In this document: positions 10,067-17,438 of the stretch, one piece after another
Layout: each line of letters opens with the position of its first letter
How positions within the stretch are numbered: the first letter of the stretch is position 1
Assembly: GCF_039822285.1 (NCBI RefSeq)
Contig: NZ_JBAJEY010000003.1
Span: forward strand, 124,001-188,000
DNA: 64,000 nt
Direction: 5' to 3'
From: Thiofaba sp039822285
GTDB lineage: Bacteria; Pseudomonadota; Gammaproteobacteria; Halothiobacillales; Halothiobacillaceae
Notes under the pieces: model-generated
The model's input: only the letters and a program-made list of their open reading frames with translations
The model's database searches: none
Told to the model about the DNA's origin: nothing
Program-made: the position numbers and the translations under genes

Positions 10067-10521
10067 CGCCCCCCGCGCAGGCGCTGCGCCAAGGCGTCCT
10101 CCTCGGTCTCGTGACGATGCATGCGCAGCAGAAGCTCCGCCTCGCCGCGCGGCAGGCCGAAATCCTGGACCAGTTCCTCCACCCCGAGATGGCCGCGCGC
10201 CGCCTGGCGGATCGCCTGGGCATAGTTGGATTCCTGCGCGGCGCCCCGCTCGAGATGCCCGAGGTGGGCTTCCAGAAGGTTCTGGGCGCGCTCCAGACGC
10301 TCGAGCTGCGAGCCGAGCCCGAGGGTGCTGATGCGCAGCGCGGCCGCATCCAGGCTGGACTGCTCGAGGGTGCCGGCGAGCGTATCCAGCCTCGCCTGCA
10401 GGGCCTCGCGCTCGGCCTCAAGCTGCACCAGCCGGAGCTCCATGCGACGGGTGCGACGGACATGGAGCAGCAGCCCTGCGGCGAGCAGCATGACTGCCGC
10501 CGCCGTGATGATCGCCGCCAT
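10063..10521 (-). CDS. DUF2802 membrane-anchored protein of the cheW operon
   Basis: A 152 aa protein with an N-terminal membrane helix (about residues 4-20), a coiled coil (about 25-85) and the C-terminal DUF2802 region (RQAARGHLGVEELVQDFGLP, then GEAELLLRMHR). DUF2802 genes commonly follow cheW in flagellar clusters of Gammaproteobacteria; the function is not known. The ATG at 10521 follows GGGAGGGGCAG; an in-frame TTG at 10542 overlaps the cheW stop and is an alternative start. Confidence 0.85.
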   Translation of the reverse strand: MAAIITAAAVMLLAAGLLLHVRRTRRMELRLVQLEAEREALQARLDTLAGTLEQSSLDAAALRISTLGLGSQLERLERAQNLLEAHLGHLERGAAQESNYAQAIRQAARGHLGVEELVQDFGLPRGEAELLLRMHRHETEEDALAQRLRGGR

Positions 10522-10538
10522 CTCCACTGCCCCTCCCG

Positions 10539-11006
10539 TCAATGGACGCGGAGCGTCTGGGTGAGGTTGGCCAGGTTGAGCAGGATCACCAGCCCGGTCG
10601 GACGGCTGACCACGCCTTGGATGTGCACCGCATTCTCGTCCGGATTGACCGCTGGCGAGGCCGCCACCTCCGCGGGGGAAAGCTCGATGACCTCCGCGAC
10701 GCTGTCAACCACCAGACCCACCACCTGTCCGTCGACCTCGACGATGAGGATGCGCGTGGCGTCGGTCGCGGGAACGGGTGGGAGATTGAAGCGCTGGCGG
10801 CCGTCCATCACCGTCACCACGTTGCCGCGCAGGTTGATGATGCCGCGCACGGCCGCGGGCGCCCCCGGCACGGGGGTGATCTCGGCATGCTTGAGCACCT
10901 CGTGCACGCTGAGCACGTTCACGGCATAGGTCTCCCCCGCAAGCTGGAAGGTCACCCAGCGAACGGGGCTCTCGGTCGAGTTCGGCTGTTCATCGGTGGT
11001 GGTCAT
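10539..11006 (-). CDS. cheW: Chemotaxis coupling protein CheW
   Basis: CheW (155 aa) couples chemoreceptors to CheA at the cell pole. It is a single SH3-like CheW domain covering the whole protein: WVTFQLAGETYAVNVLSVHEV at the N terminus, then AAVRGIINLRGNVVTVMD and ILIVEVDGQVVGLVVDSVAEV. It overlaps the start region of the DUF2802 gene. A copy of the multi-hairpin element separates it from cheB upstream. Confidence 0.95.
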   Translation of the reverse strand: MTTTDEQPNSTESPVRWVTFQLAGETYAVNVLSVHEVLKHAEITPVPGAPAAVRGIINLRGNVVTVMDGRQRFNLPPVPATDATRILIVEVDGQVVGLVVDSVAEVIELSPAEVAASPAVNPDENAVHIQGVVSRPTGLVILLNLANLTQTLRVH

Positions 11007-11060
11007 GGCCGTGTTCCTGGTTCATCAACTGCGCCCAAGCCTGATGGCGCCTGAGTTTCT

Positions 11061-11230
11061 CTAGCAGGATGTTGAAAAAGGGCTTCCTGCCCTTTTTCAA
11101 CTCGCCCCGTCGCGGCACATGTCCGCGACGGACTCCGAAGATCAATCACTGAGTGTGATCGATCTTCGCGCAAGCCTTCCATGGCTTGCTCTATCAGAGC
11201 CGTTGAAAGACTTTTTCAACGGCCTGCTAG
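11061..11230 (+). repeat. Multi-hairpin mobile-like element, copy B
   Basis: A 162 bp element flanked by CTAG on both sides, in the same orientation as copy A. Hairpins: 11071-11101 (13 bp stem, loop TTCCT), a second at about 11106-11132 (CCGTCGCGG/CCGCGACGG), 11137-11167, 11170-11189 (7 bp stem, loop TTCCAT), and GCCGTTGAAAG...TTTTTCAACGGC at the right end. It occupies most of the 268 bp between cheB and cheW. Confidence 0.85.
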
Positions 11231-11274
11231 CAAGGGGCATGCCTTCCCGGCGATCCGATGGATGAGGGATGCCT

Positions 11275-12399
11275 TCATCGCACGACACGCGCCAGGCCCG
11301 CGGCCAGTTCCCCAAGGTCGAGTACGGCGTCCGCGAGGCCGGCCTTCGCCACTTCCATCGGCATGCCGTAGATCACGCTGCTGTCCTTGTCCTGGGCCCA
11401 TACCCGTCCTCCGGCCGCCTTGAGCGCGCGCGCGCCCAACACGCCGTCGCTGCCCATCCCGGTCAGCACCACCCCCAAGACATCCGCGCGGTATACGCTG
11501 GCCGCGCTGGAAAAACCGATGTCGACACTGGGACGGTAATGCTCCTTCGGCGTGGCCTCGCGCATGACGAAGGCGGGCTTCCCCTGGCGCCAGCCAATCT
11601 GGGTATGCTGGCCACCAGGGGCAATGTAGACATGGCCAGGAAGCGGCTGCTCGCCGTCCTCAGCCTCCTTGACCGCCAGCGGAATGATGCGATTCAGACG
11701 CTCGGCGAAGGCCTGGGTGAACAGCGCTGGCATGTGCTGGAGCACCACGATCGGCACCGGATAGCTGGCCGGCAGCCCCTGCAGGACCTTTTGCACCGCG
11801 GCGGGACCGCCGGTCGATGCCCCAATGACCAGTATCCCGCGCGGACTTAGGAAGTGCTCATCCTGTTTTCGCACCCTTCCGGCATCCATCCCCGAAGCCT
11901 GCTTCGCAGGTTCAGCGCCAGGATTGTCCTGCTCCCGACCCTTGCGAAACTCCGGCTGAAACGAAGGAGCCGCCGGCCGTGCCGGAGCCGCCGTGTGCGC
12001 GGCCAGACGGCGCAGGGCCAGCAGGCGCAGCTTGGCCTTGAGGAGAGGGGCTTGCTGTGCAAGATTGCCCGTGCCAGCCTCGTCCAGCTTGGGCATGAAA
12101 TCCAGCGCCCCCGCATCCAGCGCGTCGAAGGTGGCCTGTGCCCCATAGCGGGTCAGCGAAGAGAGCATCAGGATGGGGGTGGGGCAGCGCTGCATGATCT
12201 GCCTTGTGGCGGCAATGCCGTCCAGTCCCGGCATCTCCACGTCCATGGTGATGACATCGGGCTTCAGCTGGCATGCCAGACTGACCCCGTGCTCACCATC
12301 CGTCGCCTCGCCGATGACCTCGAAACCAGGCTCCCGCGCGAATATCTCGCGCAGCATGCGCCGGAAAAAGGGCGAATCGTCAACGATCAGAATGCGCAT
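11275..12399 (-). CDS. cheB: Chemotaxis protein-glutamate methylesterase CheB
   Basis: CheB (374 aa) removes methyl groups from receptors and deamidates them, for adaptation. Its N-terminal receiver domain (ILIVDDSPFFRRMLREIF, phospho-Asp in VITMDVEMPGLDG, Lys in FMPKLDEAG) is joined by a ~60-residue linker to the esterase domain. Catalytic features there are the Ser motif GASTGGPAAVQKVL, the His in VVLQHMPALFTQAF and the Asp in GVVLTGMGSDG. It lies 39 bp after cheA. Confidence 0.96.
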   Translation of the reverse strand: MRILIVDDSPFFRRMLREIFAREPGFEVIGEATDGEHGVSLACQLKPDVITMDVEMPGLDGIAATRQIMQRCPTPILMLSSLTRYGAQATFDALDAGALDFMPKLDEAGTGNLAQQAPLLKAKLRLLALRRLAAHTAAPARPAAPSFQPEFRKGREQDNPGAEPAKQASGMDAGRVRKQDEHFLSPRGILVIGASTGGPAAVQKVLQGLPASYPVPIVVLQHMPALFTQAFAERLNRIIPLAVKEAEDGEQPLPGHVYIAPGGQHTQIGWRQGKPAFVMREATPKEHYRPSVDIGFSSAASVYRADVLGVVLTGMGSDGVLGARALKAAGGRVWAQDKDSSVIYGMPMEVAKAGLADAVLDLGELAAGLARVVR

Positions 12400-12438
12400 G
12401 GTTCGCCCATCTCCATGGCAAACCGCCCGCTTTGGACA

Positions 12439-14571
12439 TCACGCCACAAGTCGTTCACCCCGGCGATGCCCGTATTTCTTCAAAAGGCCGGCCAGATCGA
12501 AGATCAGGGCGATGTTGCCGTCCCCGGTGATGGTTGCGCCGGCGAAGCCGGGCAGGCCGTGCAGCAGGTCGCCGAGCGGCTTGATGACGACCTCTTCCTG
12601 TCCCAGCACGCGATCCACGATCAAGCCGACGGTCTGGGTGCCCACCTGCAACATGACGATCTGCGCTTCGCTCTCATCCTGGCGCACCGCCTCCCCGGGG
12701 ATGGCCATCCACTGGCGCAGGTCGAACAGCGGCAGGGCTCGGTTGCGCACGGTAATGGTCCGTTGCCCATCCACGATGTTGGTGGATTTGCCTTCCATCT
12801 CGAAGATCTCACTCACGTTGCCGAGCGGCATCGCGTACTTGCGCTCGTTCACCACCACCATCAGGGTGGGGAGGATAGCCAGGGTCAGCGGGACCTTGAT
12901 GCTGATCAGCGTGCCCTGCCCGGGTGAAGAATCGATGACGATGCTGCCGGAAAGCTTGGCGATCGAGGTCTTGACCACGTCCATCCCCACCCCACGCCCG
13001 GAGATGTCAGAGATCTGCTCCTTGGTCGAGAAGCCAGGCATGAAGATCAGGTCGAAGCACTCACGCGGGCTCAGGCGCACGGCCACTTCGGGCTCGAGAA
13101 GCCCCTTCTCGACCGCCTTGCGGCGCAGCTTATCGGGGTCCATGCCCGCGCCGTCATCGCGGATGGTCAGCAGGATGTGATCCCCCTCCTGCGAGGCGGA
13201 CAGCACAACAGTACCGACGCGCGGCTTGCCTTGGGCGACGCGGGCGTCGGGCATCTCGATGCCGTGGTCCACGGCGTTGCGGACGAGGTGCACCAGCGGA
13301 TCGGCAAGGGCTTCGACCAGGTTCTTGTCCAGGTCGGTCTCCTCCCCCTCGAGCACCAGCTCGACCTGCTTGCCGAGCATCCGCGCCACATCGCGTACCA
13401 CGCGCGGGAACCGGCCAAAGACCTTTTTGATGGGCTGCATGCGGGTCTTCATCACCGCCGCCTGCAGGTCGGAGGTGACCGTATCCAGGCTGGCGATGGC
13501 TTGGGCAGCACTCTCATCCTTGAAACCGGCCTTGAGCGTATTCAGCCGGTTGCGCACCAGCACGAGCTCGCCGACCAGGTTCATGATGGCATCCAGGCGC
13601 TCGGTGTCGACGCGCACGGTGGATTCGGGCTTTTCCGCAGGAGGCGCCTTAGGCGCCTCGGAGCGGGCTGGCTCGGAGGATGGGGCAGCCTTTGATGAGG
13701 GGGGCACGGCGAGTGCCGGCGGCATGGCCACACCCTTCGCGGACGGCCCCTTGCCCTCGCCGTACAGACTATCGAGCAGTTTGTCGAACTCGTCCTCGGT
13801 GATCAGATCGCTCGCCGGGGAGGCGGCCGCGGCCGGCGCCGCCAACGTCACTCCGGGGGCCGAAGGCCCCTTGCCTTCGCCGTAGAGACTGTCGAGCAGT
13901 TTGTCGAACTCGTCCTCGGTGATCAGGTCGTCCGCGGCTCCGCCCGTCTTGCCCGACCCCGAAGACAGGGCTGAAGGCGCTCCCCCGACCGCGGCGGTCG
14001 ATGGCCCCTGCCCCTGTCCGTACATGGAGTCGAGCAGCTGTTCGAATTCATCCTCGCCGATGAGATCCGCCTGGGAAGTCTCGTTTCCGGCCTCAGCCGC
14101 GGCTGGCGCCACCTCCGTCTCCGGCTCCACGGCGGGTTCGATGAGCTCGGGGGAGGAGGCCTCGGCCATGACCGGGGGGGCGGCAGGCGCCATCAGCGCC
14201 TCGAGATCGCGAAGAAGGCCAGCGTCGGCATGCTCCGGCATCTCCCCTTCACGCAAAGCGGCGAACATCGACTTGAGGGTGTCGAGCACACGCAGCATGA
14301 CGTCCATGAGCTGGGCGTCGACGCCCCGCTCGCCGTTGCGCAGGAGGTTGAACACATCCTCGGCGCGATGGCAGACCTCGACCAGGGGATGCAGCTCAAG
14401 GAAACCCGCCCCGCCCTTGATGGTATGGAATCCCCGGAACACGGCATTCAGCAGGGCGCGATCGTCCGGGGTGCGCTCGAGCTCGATCAGTTGCTCATCG
14501 AGGCCGTCGAGCAGTTCACCGGCCTCGATGAGGAAATCCTGCAACAGTTCCGGATCGGCATTGAGCGACAT
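12439..14571 (-). CDS. cheA: Chemotaxis histidine kinase CheA with three CheZ-tail-like motifs in the linker
   Basis: CheA (710 aa) phosphorylates CheY and CheB. P1 HPt domain: phospho-His49 in FHTIKGGAGF. The region from ~130 to ~315 is an Ala/Pro-rich linker with no folded P2 domain but three copies of a motif: EDEFEQLLDSMYG (173-185), EDEFDKLLDSLYG (219-231) and again at 259-271. Then come P3 dimerisation (DTERLDAIMNLVGELVL), P4 kinase (N box VRNAVDHGIE, G1 DDGAGMD, G2 GRGVGMDVV) and a C-terminal CheW-like P5 domain. The motifs resemble the CheY-binding tail of the CheZ encoded here. Confidence 0.96.
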   Translation of the reverse strand: MSLNADPELLQDFLIEAGELLDGLDEQLIELERTPDDRALLNAVFRGFHTIKGGAGFLELHPLVEVCHRAEDVFNLLRNGERGVDAQLMDVMLRVLDTLKSMFAALREGEMPEHADAGLLRDLEALMAPAAPPVMAEASSPELIEPAVEPETEVAPAAAEAGNETSQADLIGEDEFEQLLDSMYGQGQGPSTAAVGGAPSALSSGSGKTGGAADDLITEDEFDKLLDSLYGEGKGPSAPGVTLAAPAAAASPASDLITEDEFDKLLDSLYGEGKGPSAKGVAMPPALAVPPSSKAAPSSEPARSEAPKAPPAEKPESTVRVDTERLDAIMNLVGELVLVRNRLNTLKAGFKDESAAQAIASLDTVTSDLQAAVMKTRMQPIKKVFGRFPRVVRDVARMLGKQVELVLEGEETDLDKNLVEALADPLVHLVRNAVDHGIEMPDARVAQGKPRVGTVVLSASQEGDHILLTIRDDGAGMDPDKLRRKAVEKGLLEPEVAVRLSPRECFDLIFMPGFSTKEQISDISGRGVGMDVVKTSIAKLSGSIVIDSSPGQGTLISIKVPLTLAILPTLMVVVNERKYAMPLGNVSEIFEMEGKSTNIVDGQRTITVRNRALPLFDLRQWMAIPGEAVRQDESEAQIVMLQVGTQTVGLIVDRVLGQEEVVIKPLGDLLHGLPGFAGATITGDGNIALIFDLAGLLKKYGHRRGERLVA
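13741..14060 (-). repeat. Direct repeats inside cheA encoding the linker motifs
   Basis: The stretches starting at about 13761 and 13881 are near-identical over ~55 bp with an exact 120 bp period (40 codons). A third, more diverged copy lies ~138 bp further, near 14019. Reading frame is kept. They encode the three (D/E)EF(D/E)xLLDS motifs of CheA. Confidence 0.85.
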
Positions 14572-14655
14572 GATCTACTCCCACTCTCAAGGGGCTGCCC
14601 CGCGGCACCCGCCATCCTGATTGATGAATTTTCGGAGCCTCGAAGTGCCCTGCTG

Positions 14656-15384
14656 TCAGAACCCGAGGCTCGCCAGAAGGTCATCGACCTCGTCCTGGCT
14701 CTGTACCACGCCCGCTTTGGCGGTGGGCAGGGCCGGACCCTCGGCGCGCGTGGCCTCTTCGGGGTCCCCCGCGCACGCTTGTCCGGTGCTTCCCACCAGG
14801 CGGATGAGCTTGACCATCTCCCCCTCGAGCCGCTCGAGCAGCAAGATCACCCGGTGCAGCAGCTGGCCTGTCAGGTCCTGATATTCCTGCGCCAGGATGA
14901 TCTCGTTGAGCTGGGCGCGTACCTGCTCCCCCTCCCGATTGACCGAGGCAAGGTAGGTCTCGACCGGCCCCAAGGCGTCCTGCAGGGCCTGGTTACCGGG
15001 ATGCAGCTCGCGCAACGCGGTCAGGCGCTCCGTCACCCGCTGCGAGCGGCGGATGAGGTTGTCGGTCAGAGGCAGGGCCTGCTCAGCCGCCCCGAGCGTG
15101 CGGTTGGCCGCCTGTTCGGTGAGGCTGGTGACGTAGCGCAGCCGCTCGCGCGCATCAGGCATGTCCTGGGCCGTCAGCGCATCGAGTCGGCTGTCCTCGG
15201 AAAACTGGCGCAGGGAATCGTGCAGGTCGCGGGTGATCGAGCCGATCTCCTTGAACAGCAAGGATTCGCGCGCCTCGGTCAGGTTCATCAGGGCCTGCCG
15301 GGCGGCCGGCTCGTCCCCCTGCCGGAGGGTCTCGAGCAACTGCTCGGCCTGGGCCAGGAGTTCCGGGTTCATGAAGGCACTCAT
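14656..15384 (-). CDS. cheZ: CheY-P phosphatase CheZ
   Basis: CheZ (242 aa) dephosphorylates CheY-P. The helical core contains the catalytic segment AQEYQDLTGQLLHRV, whose Asp and Gln (in DLTGQ) match the active site of E. coli CheZ. A Pro/Ala-rich linker leads to the C-terminal CheY-binding peptide DEVDDLLASLGF. The start MSAFMNPELL is chosen because GGAG lies 6 nt upstream; the reading frame stays open 27 codons further without a site. It begins 10 bp after cheY. Confidence 0.94.
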   Translation of the reverse strand: MSAFMNPELLAQAEQLLETLRQGDEPAARQALMNLTEARESLLFKEIGSITRDLHDSLRQFSEDSRLDALTAQDMPDARERLRYVTSLTEQAANRTLGAAEQALPLTDNLIRRSQRVTERLTALRELHPGNQALQDALGPVETYLASVNREGEQVRAQLNEIILAQEYQDLTGQLLHRVILLLERLEGEMVKLIRLVGSTGQACAGDPEEATRAEGPALPTAKAGVVQSQDEVDDLLASLGF

Positions 15385-15394
15385 GCCATCTCCT

Positions 15395-15778
15395 TCAGGC
15401 AACGCGCTCGAAGATCTTCTCGATCTTTTCCTTGAGGGTGCCCGCGGTGAAGGGCTTGACGACATAGCCGTTCACGCCGGCCTGCGCGGCCATGATGATT
15501 TGCTCGCGCTTGGCTTCGGCGGTGACCATCAGTACCGGCAGCCTGGCCAGTTCCGGATCGGACCGTACCGCCTTCAGAAGGTCGATGCCAGTCATGCCCG
15601 GCATGTTCCAGTCGGTGATCAGGAAGTCGTAGTGACCGCCCCGCAGCATCGGCAGGGCGGTCGCACCGTCGTCCGCCTCCTCCACGTTGGTGAAGCCGAG
15701 CTCACGCAGCAGGTTCTTGATGATGCGTCGCATGGTGGAGAAATCATCCACCACGAGAATCTTCATGTTTCGGTCCAA
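15395..15778 (-). CDS. cheY: Chemotaxis response regulator CheY
   Basis: CheY (127 aa) is a single-domain receiver that binds the FliM/FliN switch when phosphorylated. Acidic pair in VVDDFSTMRR, phospho-Asp in LITDWNMPGM, Thr in MVTAEAKRE and Lys in YVVKPFTAGTL are all present. It is followed by cheZ. A 6 bp stem with a TGCC loop (15799-15814, no T-run) lies in its leader after fliA. Confidence 0.97.
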   Translation of the reverse strand: MDRNMKILVVDDFSTMRRIIKNLLRELGFTNVEEADDGATALPMLRGGHYDFLITDWNMPGMTGIDLLKAVRSDPELARLPVLMVTAEAKREQIIMAAQAGVNGYVVKPFTAGTLKEKIEKIFERVA

Positions 15779-15822
15779 CTCACTTTCCCCCTTGCAGACG
15801 GGCCGGCAGGCCCGCCGTCAAT

Positions 15823-16560
15823 TCAAAATCGTGCATTATCGCGCCATTCGGCCAGCCTGGCACGCAATCGCATCAGCGCCTTGCCGTGAATCTGGCTGAC
15901 GCGCGACTCGCTCACCCCAAGCACCGCGCCGATTTCCTTGAGGTTCAGCTCCTCGACGTAGTAGAGGGACATCATCAGCCGTTCACGCTCGGGCAGGTCG
16001 GCGATCGCCTGGGCAAGCTCCATGCGGAAGCGCTCGTCGAACAGGCTCGCCTCGGGGCCGGGACGCTCGTCGGCCACGTCGAGGGTGAGATCCTCGCTCT
16101 CCTCGCCCGCATGATCGAGGCTGAAGACCGAGGCCCCCGCACTGTCGGCGAGGATCTGGTGGTATTCGTCCAGGCTGATCCCGAGTTGCTCGCACACCTC
16201 CGCATCGCGCGGCTCGCGGCCAAGCCGCTTCTCCAGTTCGCGTACCGCCTCCGCCACTTCGCGGCTGCGGCGGTGCACCGAGCGCGGCGTCCAGTCGTGT
16301 TTTCTCACCTCGTCCAGCATCGCCCCGCGGATGCGGATGCCGGCGAAGGTCTCGAAGCTCGCCCCCTGCCCCTCCCGATAACTGCGGGCCGCCTCCAGCA
16401 ACCCCATCATGCCCGCCTGGATCAGATCCTCGACCTGCACAGTGGCCGGCAGACGCGCGCTCAAATGAAAGGCGATGCGCTTGACCAGGCCGGCATGCTG
16501 ACGCACCAGCTCACCGGGGTCACCATGCTGGATCTGGGCATACATCGCGCGGGCATTCAT
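15823..16560 (-). CDS. fliA: Flagellar sigma factor FliA (sigma-28)
   Basis: FliA (245 aa) directs RNA polymerase to late flagellar and chemotaxis promoters. Region 2 is visible (LIQAGMMGLLEAARSYREG, FETFAGIRIRGAMLDEVR), then region 3 (DWTPRSVHRRSREVAEAV) and region 4 helix-turn-helix (ELNLKEIGAVLGVSESRVSQ). The start overlaps the fleN stop as ATGA. Confidence 0.96.
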   Translation of the reverse strand: MNARAMYAQIQHGDPGELVRQHAGLVKRIAFHLSARLPATVQVEDLIQAGMMGLLEAARSYREGQGASFETFAGIRIRGAMLDEVRKHDWTPRSVHRRSREVAEAVRELEKRLGREPRDAEVCEQLGISLDEYHQILADSAGASVFSLDHAGEESEDLTLDVADERPGPEASLFDERFRMELAQAIADLPERERLMMSLYYVEELNLKEIGAVLGVSESRVSQIHGKALMRLRARLAEWRDNARF

Positions 16561-17438
16561 GCGCTATCCCCAACCCGCTCGCCGGTGAACTGCACCAGCC
16601 GCTCGACGAAGAACTCCAGGCGTCCGTCCGGCCCACTCGGGCGCGGCCACTTGGCGATCCGTTCCGCCATCTGCATGAAGGACTGCGCCGCCCGGCTAGC
16701 GTTGTAGGCCTCGACCACCGGCTGCTGGCGCTGCACGGCCTTGCGCAGGTATTCATCAAACGGCACGGCGCCCAAAAAGTTTAGGGTCACGTCGAGAAAG
16801 CGGTCGCAGACCGCGGCGAGCTTTTGGTAGAGCAGCCGGCCTTCGCTCGGCGAATGAGTCATGTTGGCGATCACGTGGAAGCGGTCCACACCATGATCGC
16901 GCGAGAGTACCTTGATCATGGCATAGGCGTCGGTCAGCGAGGCGGGCTCGTCGCACACCACCACCAGCACCTCGCGCGCGGCACGGGCGAAACTCACCAC
17001 GCTGTCGGCAATCCCCGCCGCGGTGTCGATGACGAGCGTATCCAGCGGCAGGGTCAGCTCACTGAAGGCATGGATCAGCCCGGCATTCTCGCGCGGCCCC
17101 AGCTCGGCCATCTTCTTGACCCCGGAGGAGGCCGGCACGACGTGGATCCCCGCCGGCCCCTGGACGATGATCTCCTGCAGGCTGTGCGTGCCTTCCATGA
17201 CGTGGGCGAGATTGAGCTTGGGGTGGATGCCGAGCAGCACATCCACATTGGCCATCGCAAGGTCGGCATCCATGAGCATGACTTGCTGCCCGCTGTGGGC
17301 CAGCGCCACGGCGAGGTTGACCGAGACGTTGGTCTTGCCCACCCCGCCCTTGCCGCTGGTCACCGCCAACACCTGCACCGGACGCATCTTTTGCATGGCA
17401 CGCAGGGTTTGTGCCTGGTCAGCCCCCATCTCAACCAT
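16557..17438 (-). CDS. fleN: Flagellar number regulator FleN (FlhG), MinD-like ATPase
   Basis: FleN/FlhG (293 aa) is a MinD/ParA-type ATPase that limits flagellar number and restrains FleQ. It has the deviant Walker A SGKGGVGKTNVSVNLA near the N terminus, DADLAMANVD and the hydrolytic DTAAGI. The C-terminal tail has a basic amphipathic character suited to membrane contact. It is coupled to flhF upstream (8 bp overlap) and fliA downstream. Start codons at 17438 or 17429 are both possible. Confidence 0.94.
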   Translation of the reverse strand: MVEMGADQAQTLRAMQKMRPVQVLAVTSGKGGVGKTNVSVNLAVALAHSGQQVMLMDADLAMANVDVLLGIHPKLNLAHVMEGTHSLQEIIVQGPAGIHVVPASSGVKKMAELGPRENAGLIHAFSELTLPLDTLVIDTAAGIADSVVSFARAAREVLVVVCDEPASLTDAYAMIKVLSRDHGVDRFHVIANMTHSPSEGRLLYQKLAAVCDRFLDVTLNFLGAVPFDEYLRKAVQRQQPVVEAYNASRAAQSFMQMAERIAKWPRPSGPDGRLEFFVERLVQFTGERVGDSA

